From Avena insularis (taxonomy: Eukaryota > Streptophyta > Magnoliopsida > Poales > Poaceae): a stretch of DNA of 64,000 bases. The notes below the pieces were generated by a model. That model had not been told where the DNA came from. It saw only the letters and a program-made list of their open reading frames with translations, and did not search any database. Each line of letters starts with the position of its first letter. The first letter of the stretch is position 1. Shown here piece after piece: positions 1 to 9,742 of this stretch. Both the position numbers and the translations under genes were made by a program. The stretch is taken from the NCBI GenBank assembly GCA_023614405.1, contig CM042697.1, positions 471,554,792 through 471,618,791 on the forward strand. Direction: 5' to 3'.

Positions 1-2
1 TG

Positions 3-428
3 ATGTTCCGTGTTAGATGGTCAAAGAGCGTCGAAAGAGAAGACCGGTATTTCACAACCATGGTTATACCCGAAGCAGCATAATCCAAGGCCGTCGGTGC
101 GAAAGTGGCCACGAAAAATGAACCGTGGGTACTGGCTACCAAAGTGGACCAATGTTTTTTCATTACCGACCTGACAAAGCCTAGCCGTGTTGTCGTGAGA
201 AGAGGAAAAAGAAACATCATCGGAATGGACGGAGTCGCCAAAGAGCAAGACTTCGACCAGTACGGCGATCCAAAGATTGAAGATGACGACGACTACGATG
301 CAGCAACATACATCATAAGAAGAAAAAGGACAACCCTACCCAAAAAAGGTAACCCGTTCGAAAGAAGAAACATTAAAGTGCCGGGGCTAAATTATTCAAC
401 CGCGACAAAGAAGGGAAAAATATTGTAA
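3..428 (+). pseudogene. CACTA transposase, C-terminal end (DUF4216-like)
   Basis: One reading frame runs from the window edge to a TAA at 426-428 and encodes the tail of a TNP-D/TNP2-type transposase. It shows the FRVRW and EPWVLATKVDQ...FITDL signatures typical of the DUF4216 region, followed by an acidic stretch (EDDDDYD) and a basic tail (RRKR, KKGNPFERR), as is usual at the end of these proteins. The catalytic RNase-H-like core would lie upstream of the window. An in-frame TAA at 81-83, readable as a C-to-T change in CAA, cuts the frame, so this is a pseudogene. The family call is by recognition, not by search. Confidence 0.75.
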
Positions 429-537
429 AATTCTAGCTCAAAAAATATTGTAAAACGCGTGGTCAAAAAAAATTGTAATATTCATGGACAAATTATTATA
501 AAATTTAGTTATACTTTGAATCATATTTGTACCACTT

Positions 538-832
538 TTATGACATATATTATCACTTTTGGGCATTTTTGAAATATTTAAAAGTATTTTAAAAACAAAA
601 CAAAACTTTTATGGCATATATCACCACTTTTGGGCATTTTTGGAACATTTAAAAGTATTTTTAAAATAAAAATAAAAAAGGTGGGCACCAGGATTCGAAC
701 CTAGGTGCTCACAAGTTTAGAATATTAAAAACAAAACTTTTATGGCATATATCACCACTTTTGGGCATTTTTGGAACATTTAAAAGTATTTTGAAAATAA
801 AAATAAAAAAGGTGGGCACCAGGATTCGAACC
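538..832. repeat. Two-and-a-half-copy direct repeat, 131-bp period
   Basis: A 101-bp block starting caaaacttttatggcatat and ending ggattcgaacc occurs at 601-701 and again at 732-832 with very few differences. A shorter, more diverged copy of its 5' half lies at 538-592. The block ends in the B-box-like ggattcgaacc of the tRNA-like sequence described separately, so the duplication carried half of that structure with it. No coding potential is seen. Confidence 0.85.
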
Positions 833-901
833 CGTAGCGCACTTGGCTAGGGTGCGCTACGCCTAACTGGGTACGACTAGTCAACCGCGCCACGTACACC
901 C
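811..901 (-). other. tRNA-like sequence with A-box-like and B-box-like motifs and poly-T
   Basis: Read on the minus strand this starts gggtgtacgtggcgcggttg (A-box-like) and ends gggttcgaatcc plus tggtgcccacc (T-arm or B-box-like), then runs into a T-rich stretch (tttttta) that could end Pol III transcription. Between them, 833-861 forms a perfect 10-bp hairpin (cgtagcgcac / gtgcgctacg) with a 9-nt loop, where a class II tRNA would have anticodon and variable arms. The acceptor ends pair only partly and no standard anticodon arm is evident, so it is not a working tRNA gene. It is probably a tRNA-derived or tRNA-mimicking piece of the CACTA element. A truncated copy with the 3' half only sits at 680-701. 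Confidence 0.5.
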
Positions 902-982
902 GTGTGCCTCTCATCCCCATCTCAGACACCGCCCCTCATCCCCAAGTCTGAGCCCCGCCGACGCGCTCTCGATCCTCCACCA

Positions 983-1262
983 CTCTAGGAGGAGGACATG
1001 GAGGAGGAGGAGCCCAAGCCCTGCCAGCCGCCGCCGCTCGAGGAGGAGGCCGTGGAGGAGGAGGCCCATGCGCGTCCGAGGAGGAGGAGTCTGTGGAGGA
1101 GCCCGCCGTCGTCCGCCAGCCGCTCTAGGAGGAGGACGTGGAGGAGGAGGAGCCCGCGCCCTGCCAGGTGTCGTCGCTCGAGGAGGAGGCCGTGGAGGAG
1201 GAGGCCCGTGCGCGTCCGAGGAGGAGGAGTCCATGGAGGAGCCTGCCGTCGTCCGCCAGCCC
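983..1262 (+). repeat. 140-bp tandem repeat, two units, GAG-rich
   Basis: Two head-to-tail units (983-1122 and 1123-1262) begin ctctaggaggaggac and end ccgtcgtccgccagcc, differing at about a dozen positions. Three forward frames are open over it because the sequence is nearly all GAG/GGA; one gives Glu-rich peptide. The unit length is not a multiple of three, so the frame changes between units, which argues against a conserved protein repeat. A good splice donor (cag|gtgagc) follows at about 1280, so the block may be a 5' exon or leader of the downstream CACTA gene. That is inference. Confidence 0.7.
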
Positions 1263-2956
1263 TCGTCGTCCTCATCTCAGAGGTGAGCGTCGTGCAAATT
1301 TTAGCTTGAAACAGACCGAGAGCAAATTTTAGGTTTGTCAGTGAGGCTTATAGTGAGTTTACACTGTGTTCTTGTGCATTATGTTTGATAGTGAGCTTAC
1401 AGTGAGCTTGAAACAGAGAGCAAATTATGTTCTTGTGCATTATGTTTGACACTGAGGCTTAGGCTTAGATAGAACAAAATGAATGTGTGTCGTGTTTGTC
1501 AGTGGAACATCCACATAGAAAGTGGTGTGACTTTCTGTGTATTATTGAATAATAATGCAGAATATTATAGTTGTTTCTGGATCCAAAACAGTTTTGTGGA
1601 TTGGGGAGAAGGGGCCATGGTATTGTTGTTGAAGTCAGGAAACTAGAGTAGTGTTGTTGTTTCTTAAACAGTTTGGTGTTGCTGTTTCTTTTAGCATTGG
1701 TTGAGATATATGTAGACTCCCTGCAGCAGCACTGTGTTCTATGACTATATAGTCAATTCCAATGTGTTAGTATTTACATTGCAGTATGTAACTGGGAATA
1801 GTTCATATTCCTAGTATTTTGTAGTTGCTATGTGCAAATTACTGTAATCTGGGTGGTTCTTAGTGGTGCCTTAAGACCACTAAAGCTAAGCAAATTACTG
1901 CAATTTGGGTGGTTCTTACTGCAAATTACTGCAATCCTTTTGTTTCTATAAATGAGGACTGGAGGTGTAACTCCTTCCACTAAAGCTAAGCAGACAACAG
2001 AGTGATTATTTGGGTGAACAAGTATTAGGTTGCCTAGTTAAGCAGCCATCATCTTTTTTTATTAGTTCCCTGTCAACACTATTTCTCGAATTTTGTTTCA
2101 GTTCCTTAAGCTTTGGTAGGTCCAAGTAGGATCTAGGCTAGAGGAGGGGTGAGGGACACTCATGGACAAATGAAATAGGAGGATGATGAGATGTGGGTGT
2201 GTTAAGTTGAGGAAGACCAAGATTATGTTGCTACCACAAGAATACAATTTTCTGATCCCAAATTTGTGTGTAGAGAGCTCCTTGCCAAACAACTCCTAAA
2301 ATTCTCCTCATTGATTGAATTTTGTACATCAATGCACATCACTCATGTTCTTCTTGTACTACATCAACATTATATCTTGATATCTTGTCTGAATTATAAC
2401 AAAATGTTCTTGTCTGAATGGTAGTTTATAGTTAGCCAGCAACATTATCCTATGTGAAACTTCTTATTCGGCATTATAGTTAGCCATTTATGCTTGCTGA
2501 AACCTGAAACTGCTAAGTCCAAACCTGAAACTGCTAAGTCCAAACCTGAAACCTGAAACTGCTAAGTCCAAACCTAAAACCTGACCATTTATGCTTGTTG
2601 TACTAGTTGTGTGTTGGCCATTTATTCTGCTTGCTCCATTTTTGCCTGAAACTGAATATGCTTGCTGTACTGGTTGTGTTGGCCAGATTATCCTATGTGA
2701 CCAGATTATGTGCTGGCTGTGTTGTCCATTTATTGTGTGTTGGTTGTGCTGGCTATGTTGGACATTTATTGTGTGCTGGCTATGCTGGCCATATATATGC
2801 AGGTTCTTGTATGAAATGAGTCCCGATTTTTGCCGGAATGTTGATTAACTTCCGTTTCGGTAGAAATTGGGCACTCCTAGTTTAAGAAAATTAGCAAAGG
2901 TCATGCCGGATTTTTCCATGCATTTAACCAATTATTTGTTTTTTATTAGTGCAAAA
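1263..2956. other. Intron-like AT-rich spacer with short repeats
   Basis: No gene is supported here. The stretch is AT-rich with many stops in all frames and resembles the long leader intron usual between CACTA genes. Two low-complexity blocks stand out: repeats of cctgaaactgctaagtcc at about 2501-2586 and a tgctggctatgttgg-type repeat at about 2590-2800. The latter creates two overlapping Cys/Trp-rich open frames that look accidental. Confidence 0.6.
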
Positions 2957-5900
2957 ATGTCTGACAACGACGAGGCTGGATGTTCTAAGCACATCAGCAC
3001 TGAAGGAGAACTCAGACCTCCGAATAAACAATTGACATTCTGGGAGGCGGCCTAGTGGCTAGAAGACGATGAAGAATACCATCCTTCAGAGAGCGAGGAT
3101 GATGAGATGGAAGACGCCGAGGAAGAAGCCGAAGTAACGACGGATGATGAAACCACTGATGGCGGCGAGGGCACAGGGAGTGGTAGCAATCCTCCTAAGA
3201 AGAAGAAGAAGAAGAAGAAGGAACGGCGCCCAAACACGGTCGGCACCGTCAGAGAGGAAATTACCGAAGTGAGCCCAACAGGGGTTCCTTTGGCGCCCGT
3301 CCTTGTCGTCAGAGGGTACGGTGGGCAAGTGGCGGCGATCACCCGGACCACCATCTCGATCAACACCGAGAATCTCCGGCATAAAGATAATGGCCACTTG
3401 CGCACACTCCTCTTCGAGAAGCTGCACGCAAGATACAAGTTCCCCGCTGAGTATCGGAACACAAATTATCATGGGAATGAAGTAAACAAATCCTCCCTCA
3501 CAAATATGAGCACCGCCCTGGCCAGTTGGATAACCCGGATAAAGAAGAAGATCTATAAAGAAGGCAAAAGTCTCGAGGATATCCAGAAGATTGACCCGCG
3601 GATCACCGAAGATCAGTTCCGGGAGTTCAAGGAGAGGTGTGAATCCGAAAGAGCCTTGGCCAATAGTAATCGGGGAGAGGTGCTGTAGGCAATGAATATA
3701 GGTCATCACCATCTCAGATCTGGTGGATACAGAACCGCGGAGGACAAATGGGATAAGGAGGACGAAGAGTATAGAGCTAAGGGGATAGATAACCCCTTTG
3801 CGAAATTCGAAAAGGGGCAACTTTGAAACTTCATCAGGGCCAGTTACCATGTGGACCCAAAAACCAAACAACTCACCGCGGATCCTGCGGTGAAGGAATT
3901 CGAGGAAATTGTGGTAAGTAATTTAATTACCGTGGATCAACTCGATTGCATTCTAATCGATGAAGTCTGGTTTCTAAACGGTTCACTGTTACTTCTTCTG
4001 TAATAGGAGGAAATTGTTGCTAGTCATGGATCCCAGGGTTCCTCATCCCAGGGGTCGACGGCGGCCACCCGGTGGGATAACCCTATTAAAAGGGCGATGA
4101 GCCGGGCCAAGAAAATAGATCTGGTTATGAAGAAGCCATCGTCGGCTGGCCGTCTAGCTAGCCTCGGGGGTAAGAATTGGGTGGATCATTTTGGTCCACC
4201 GCCGAGGACGCATGTGGCGCCGTCGGGAAGGAGCGAGGAGGAAAATCGCGAGGTTCAAGAACATAAGGAACAAGTGGCACGGATCTCGCAGATCGTCCAA
4301 GACAACCTGGCAATCACCCTCACGTCCATCTTGCCTACCTTGGTGGAGTCAATAGCGAACTAGAGTGTGGGTGGTCGACAAGGGCCGTGCCCGATTCCAA
4401 GCATGGTCAGCAGCAACTCGAACAACATGACGCCAAAAAATCAGGCAAACTATGTGTTTTTTACTCCGCCCGCTAACACCGCGGCGCCGGAAGTGTTGGT
4501 GACTCCCCCTGCCATCACCGCGGCGCCGTACATGTTGGTGACCCCCCTGCCATCGTCGTGGCGGCACAGGAACTCCAAGCACCCGGTAGGGAGAATACAC
4601 CGGCGGCAGGCACCACGCCATCAAGAAGCCTCTCCATATCTTGGACGCCTATCGTCGTATGCGGTGCCTCGACATTTGCCGATCTCGACGCCATCACGGT
4701 AAACAAATTGCTTTACCGCCTTTCACGCCATCTGTTACTCTTATGGCATCTCTCTGATGATGCCGTACATGTTTTCCGCAGATGGATTTTCCTTGCACTC
4801 TCTTATGCTACGTGAACAACGAGCTGAGGGATGTTGCCAAGGGTACCATCGTTCAACCCTTGCAGCGCATGTTCCACTCAAGGCCAATGCCAGATAGCGT
4901 GCACGGGGTTAAAATTAGTCGGGTGCTAAGGGGCTGCAACGACCTGGAACCTCCCATTCTACCCCCAGGAGCGGATGAAGAAGAGTCGGCTGTCCTCAGA
5001 AGTTGCTTCGGCTTATTATTGCAATGGCCAAAGAGCATGATCCATTTGGGGACGGCGGGGGCCATCACGCTACAGACAACAGCACCGCCTGTCATGCCAG
5101 CGACAAGCGGTGGCAAGTCCCCCTTACCGCCCTCGCTGTCACCTCCACGTGGTAGATTGGATGATCATGTTGGTGATATGCACATGGCGCAGGATCCGGC
5201 CGAGGACGACGAAGACTGGAATGATCACTTCTTTAACACTCAGTTTAGCAACGAAGACCCAGCTGGTGGCCCCACAGAGAAAACCACTATCACCAAGCGT
5301 CTGTTTGGTTCTCAGGAGACGCCTCCAGCTTGCGCCTTCACCGAGCCAGCTGATACAACCAACCGGCCCTTTATTCTAAGCCCTAACACACTACATAGGG
5401 AGGCCGGTGCTCAGATTGCAATGCATGACCTCTCTCCAAAAGGAAAAAAGGCCAGGAAAAGAAAATCTAGCAACTCAAGCCAGCCGGTGGCGTCAACTGC
5501 GAATCCGATTAGGTTTCGGGACGGGCCACCAAGACCCGAGGGTATTATGTGGAGGATTCATGTGGCGGGTGAGCCCATGCTACCTAAGAATTTGCGGAGG
5601 CTCGCCAGTTCGGAACTGAAGAGTGTGCATGACGGTGTGTTGACGGTAGAGAGACGCCTTCTGGCGGAGAAAGATCCCTCGCACCCGGTATTCATGGTTA
5701 AGGTGCCACCAGGCTTGGGCTTCATTGACAATGCCCCCGCGGATCTGTTCTTCCTGCGGTTTGATGACATCTTCAATATGTTCCACCTATATCCGCTGCA
5801 CTATACCATGGTCTACCTGTTTTCTCTTAGCCTGGCCATGCAGATCATTAGAGAGAACACATCGGGCATCGTTATAGTGGACCCCTACTACATGCATGAC

Positions 5901-6658
5901 GGCTGCTTGGGAAGCGCCGCTGAACGACGTATCGTGGCCTCGTACCTAAAAATAATCTTCGTGGCAAAAAAGACAAAGGAATACATTCTCGTGCCTTACT
6001 TTCCCGAGTAAGTCATTATTCACTCGCCACCATCGATTGGCTTTATTAGATTATCATCATTCTTTTTCTAACACATTCCATTTGAATTTTTTTGCACAGA
6101 GATGAACACTGCACGCTCATCTCCTTATCGCCGAAGAATTCGCACGCCACGTATTTCGACTCGGGGAGTCTAGAAAAAAGAAAAACTATGACAAGATCAA
6201 GGAAGTTCTGGGTGATGCTCTCACTGGCTATGCCTCGACGGCAGGCATCACCTTCGTGCGTATGAAGGTCAAGTTCGGCAGGCACGTCTTCAACCACGTA
6301 ACGGAGTTCCCCTACGTGAAGCAACCAGAAGGCAGTAAGAAGGAAGCCTACTACGCACTCCATCACATGAGGGCGTTCCTACTAGACCAGCAGAATTCTA
6401 CGCTGCCAGATCATCTCAAACAGTGGGCCGAAGCCAAGGCCAAGATCGCTGATTGAGATATTAGACAAGAGATGTATCGCATCCATCAGCAGTTTGGGGC
6501 AATCCTCTTTTGTGATGTCATGACTTCGGGGGAGGGGGATCTTCTACGGAGGAAATATCCCGAATAACCGTGACATAGAAGATCGCCTAGAGATGCAGGG
6601 TGACTATAGGAAGTTCATGACGAGACAAGGCGTCCTCCCGTTCCCTGAGCTGAGCTAG
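2957..6658 (+). pseudogene. CACTA second gene (Transposase_24 plus Ulp1-like C48 region)
   Basis: Four exons can be followed: 2957-3913, 4007-4698, 4782-6007 and from 6100, joined by clean GT...AG introns. The N-terminus is acidic (EDDEEYHPSESEDDEMEDAEEEAE) with a run of eight lysines. The Transposase_24-like part includes SGGYR, GIDNPFAKFE and the Q-rich SHGSQGSSSQGS segment. A Pro/Ala-rich linker leads to a C-terminal Ulp1-like region (VPYFPE, DEHCTLISL, TYFDSG, RIHQQF). Breaks: TAG at 3053 and 3686, TGA at 3824, TAG at 4361, a one-base loss in the C run near 4545, another in the A run near 6180, and a stop near 6454. The protease histidine is followed by Cys rather than the usual Trp. The product's role in CACTA movement is not established. 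Confidence 0.75.
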
Positions 6659-6877
6659 AAGGCTTGATGTTGGCCTAGTTGTAGTTCCAAACTATAGATG
6701 ACCTTTGTGTGTGTGGACAAGTGTACATGCTACTACTTATCTTATTAGGTTTATGAATCATCGCTTACTTATTTTGCTTATTATTATTATATATGAATCA
6801 ATGCTTGGTTTTTTTGCTTACTCTTTGGTCCTTTGCTCACTTTGGTCCTTTTTTCCTTACTTTATTAGTCTTTTTTC

Positions 6878-7860
6878 GAGAATGTCAATGATTGAAATGG
6901 CGTGGCACACTATATATGTGAATGTTCTACGACGGGATTGTGAGCCTTGTGATATGCACAAGTCCAGGTCTTGTGCATCCTACTTGGCTCACGGTTCCGT
7001 TGTAGCATATTCCTGTGTCCAACGACCTATGTATATATATGAGGCATTCTTTTTGATTTACTTTGGTCTTTTTAGAGAATAATGCCAATGATTGAAATAT
7101 CGTGGCACAATATATATGTGAATGTGCTACGACGGGATTGTGAGCCTTGTGATATGCACAAGTCCAGGTGTTGTGTATCCTACTTGGCTCACAGTTCTAT
7201 CGTAGCATATTCCTGTGTCCAACGACCTATGTATATATATATGAGGCATTCTTTTCGAGTTACTTTGGTCTTTTTCGAGAATAATACCGATGATTGAAAT
7301 GTCGTGGCACAGAATGTGATGTGATGGGATTGTAAGCCTTGTGTTATGCACAAGTACAGATGTTGTGCATCCTACTTGGCTTACGGTTCCATCATAGCAT
7401 ATTCCTGTGTCCAACGACCTAACTAGTTATATATGAGGCATTCTTTTTGAGTTAATTTAGTCTTTTTCGAGAATGCCGATGATTAAATGTCGTGGCACAC
7501 TATATATATGAATGTGATACGACGGGAGAGTACGCCATTGCTATGCACAAATCCAGGTGTTGTGTATCCTACTTGGTGTACTGTTCCGTCATAGCATATT
7601 CCTGTGTCCAACGGCCTAGTTATATATGAGGCATTCTTTTTGAGTTACTTTTGTCTTTTTCGAGAATGTCGATGATTGAAATGTCGTGGCACACTATATA
7701 TGTGAATGTGCTGCGATGGGATTGTCCGCCTTTTGCTATGCACAAGTCCAAGTATTGTGCATCCAACTTGGCGGACAGTTCCATCGTAGCATATTCCTGT
7801 GTCCAACGACCTAGTTATATATGAGGCATGCTTTTTGAGTTATTTTGGTCTTTTTTTGAG
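6878..7860. repeat. Tandem array of five hairpin-forming repeats (192-202 bp)
   Basis: Five units start at 6878, 7075, 7277, 7469 and 7662. Each begins gagaat, carries gtggcaca, then a long imperfect inverted repeat centred on ATGCACAAG/CTTGTGCAT, and ends atgaggcattctttt. The middle stem arms are GTGAGCC/GGCTCAC in units 1 and 2, GTAAGCC/GGCTTAC in unit 3, GTACGCC/GGTGTAC in unit 4 and GTCCGCC/GGCGGAC in unit 5. The sequence changes but pairing holds, with one G-U pair in unit 4. An outer arm (ctacgacggg with ccgttgtag in unit 1) also pairs. In unit 1 the stem spans about 6920-7012. The array lies between the second CACTA gene and the small 3' ORF. Open frames across it are by-products of the repeat. 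Confidence 0.9.
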
Positions 7861-7943
7861 TTGGGAGTAAGTGTATCTTCATATGCGACTTTAATTATAC
7901 ATGTTTTTTCAATCACCAGTTAATTATTATTGTCAACTTGTAG

Positions 7944-8185
7944 ATGACGTGGTACGTCGTGTACAAGGGACGGGTTCCCAGAGTCTAGATGATTAGAAAG
8001 ACTACCGGAGACAGGTGCACCGTTTCAACGGCAATAGCTACAAAGGGTACAACACTATGGCGGAGGCGGAAGCTAGATACACGCGCTATCTAGCGGGAGT
8101 TAGGACGAGGAACCGGATAAAGACCTACACCTTCGTTGCGGTGATGCTTATCGTCTTTGGTTGTTTATCCCGCGCTTGTTTCTAG
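7944..8185 (+). pseudogene. RNase H1 N-terminal (viroplasmin-like) domain small ORF of CACTA
   Basis: After a splice-like cttgtag the frame opens with ATG and reads MTWYVVYKGRVP, then RRQVHRFNGNSYKGYNT and AEARYTRYLAG. These are the hallmarks of the RNase H1 N-terminal/caulimovirus viroplasmin-like fold, which binds RNA-DNA hybrids in RNase H1. A basic linker (RTRNRIK) and a hydrophobic C-terminal stretch (FVAVMLIVFGC) suggest a membrane-anchor-like tail. The frame is broken by a one-base loss after GTC TA (about 7988) and by a stop where Trp is expected (TAG, about 7995). Similar short ORFs near the 3' end are familiar in grass CACTA elements, but their function is unknown. Confidence 0.7.
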
Positions 8186-8460
8186 ATAGTTTAGATGTCT
8201 AGGCGAGCTTCCGAGCTCTAACTTGTTCGAGACACATGTATTCGTATGTCACCAACTACTTTGTAACTTGATCTAAACAATGTAACTTATACTATGTATT
8301 CATGTATGAGACTTATCTATATATATTCGTTGTAATCTTGTTTTGCAAATTGTGTATTCATATATATAACTATATATCTTATATGTGTGTTTATATTTGC
8401 TTGTAATATTGTATATAATCTGTATTGTATATCATCTGGCACAGAAATTAAAAAAAAAGA

Positions 8461-8747
8461 TCCCCGTGGCGCACATGGCATGGCGTTAGTGGCGCACTAC
8501 AACTAAAGCGCACATGACAGAAATCAGTGGCGCACTGCATGTGCGCCACAGGAAACACAAGTGTAGCGCACTGCTGTTTCTAGCCGTGGCACACGGGCAG
8601 GTACGCTACAGAAGTTTCCAGCTAACCAGAAGCGTGCAAAGGCGATCTACGCTATCTTTAGTCGTAGCCTTAGGATGGTGGCGCACCCTTAGTGCGCCAC
8701 GGATGGTCTTTTTAGGTGCGCCACCAACAGGCGTATTCCTAGTAGTG
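8461..8747 (+). repeat. CACTA 3' subterminal repeats and terminal inverted repeat
   Basis: At least eight copies of a gtggcgcac/gtgcgccac core occur in both orientations, including a palindromic pair at about 8522-8550. Such subterminal repeats are the usual transposase binding region of CACTA elements. The element ends cctagtagtg at 8747. The same core appears as gtgcgctac in the hairpin at 833-861. The 275 bp before it (8186-8460) are AT-rich and look like 3' untranslated sequence. Confidence 0.8.
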
Positions 8748-8896
8748 TGAATTAAGTTTTCTTGTTGCTCTTTCCTCCTTGGTCGAGGTCGGCAACTTTA
8801 TCCTTTCATGTGTCATTGATGTACTATAAAAGTGGTCATCTCTCTATTAATTTATGATGTACTATAATGATATATGTAATTAATTATATAATGCAG

Positions 8897-9613
8897 ATGA
8901 ACCGACAATGGATGTACGGTGACCGACGCACTTCTGAGTATATTACGGGCCTCCAAAATTTCATCATTGTGGCTAAGGCAAACCATGGTCACAATGGTTT
9001 TATGTGTTGTCTATGTGTTGACTGTCAAAACAAGAAAGATTACTCAAATACCAAAATCATTCATGCCCACCTGCTTCGGTCGAGTTTCATGCCCAGCTAT
9101 AATTGTTGGACCAAGCACGGAGAAAGAGGGGTTATGATGGAAGAAAACGAAGAAGAAGAGGATGATGAAAACTATCATAATATGTATCCTGAATACGATG
9201 ATACTACAACAGGGGAAGATGAAGATCAAGAGGCAGCAGATGGGCCCGCTGATGACGATCTTGGTTGGGCCATTACTGATGCAAAGGAAGAATGTGAAAC
9301 CGAAAAGAAGAAGGAGAAGCTGGAGCAGATGTTAAAGGATCACAAAACATTGTTGTACCCAACTTGCGAAGATGGCCACAAAAAGCTAGGTACCACACTG
9401 GATTTGCTGCAATGGAAGACAGAGAATAGTGTGACTGACAGCGCATTTTCAAAGTTGTTGGTAAAAATGAAGAATCTGCTTCTAAGAAATAATGAATTGC
9501 CTGATAGTACATGTCAAGCAAAGAAGGTTGTTTGCCCTCTAGAATTAGACGTGCAGAAGATACATGCCTGCATTAATGACTGCATCCTCTACCACAGTGA
9601 GAAGTACAAAAAA
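8897..9613 (+). pseudogene. CACTA transposase N-terminal fragment (transposase-associated domain)
   Basis: An acceptor-like atgcag precedes ATG at 8897. The protein starts MNRQWMYGDRR and shows the zinc-finger-like transposase-associated domain: Y..GLQNFI, CCLCVDCQN, HAHLL, SYNCWTKHGE. A long Glu/Asp linker and the beginning of the TNP2-type region follow (LYPTCEDGHKKLGTTLDLLQWK). There is no internal stop. At about 9608-9613 the homology ends abruptly in EKYKK and the frame runs into unrelated sequence (ctttagtcccggttggt), stopping at 9640. The catalytic domain is absent, so this is a truncated copy joined to other transposon sequence. It is not contiguous with the CACTA element to its left, which ends at 8747. 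Confidence 0.75.
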
Positions 9614-9742
9614 ATAAGCCCCTTTAGTCCCGGTTGGTAAACAATTCGCGCCTCAGTCTTCCCGCCATTTTTCTTCCCGCCATTTCTCACTATATATATG
9701 TAGGATTGGCCTCCATTGTCTGAAACCTCATCACTCTTTCTC

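Larger units (their letters stand above)
1..8747 (+). mobile_element. CACTA (En/Spm-type) DNA transposon, 3' part, decayed
   Basis: This is the right-hand part of a large CACTA element whose left end lies outside the window. In order it holds the C-terminus of the transposase, GA-rich and AT-rich spacer, the second CACTA gene (Transposase_24 plus Ulp1-like region), a tandem array of hairpin repeats, a small RNase H1-N-like ORF, subterminal gtggcgcac repeats, and a terminus ending in cctagtagtg (inverse of CACTACTAGG). The gene order matches large grass CACTA elements. All three genes carry stops or frameshifts, so the copy cannot act on its own. The 3-bp target duplication cannot be tested because the left end is missing. 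That one element covers the whole span is inferred from gene order. Confidence 0.75.

Noticed and set aside
811..901. Functional tRNA gene
   Set aside because: Acceptor stem mismatched and no standard anticodon arm; kept only as tRNA-like.
985..1332. Several overlapping Arg/Pro/Glu-rich open frames on both strands
   Set aside because: They arise from the GAG-rich tandem repeat; the 140-bp period breaks the frame and no start context or domain supports a protein.
2591..2848. Cys/Trp-rich open frames
   Set aside because: Produced by a short tgctggctatgttgg repeat in an intron-like region.
6705..7414. Open frames of up to 125 codons on both strands
   Set aside because: They lie inside the hairpin repeat array, repeat the same peptide per unit and are lost in later units.
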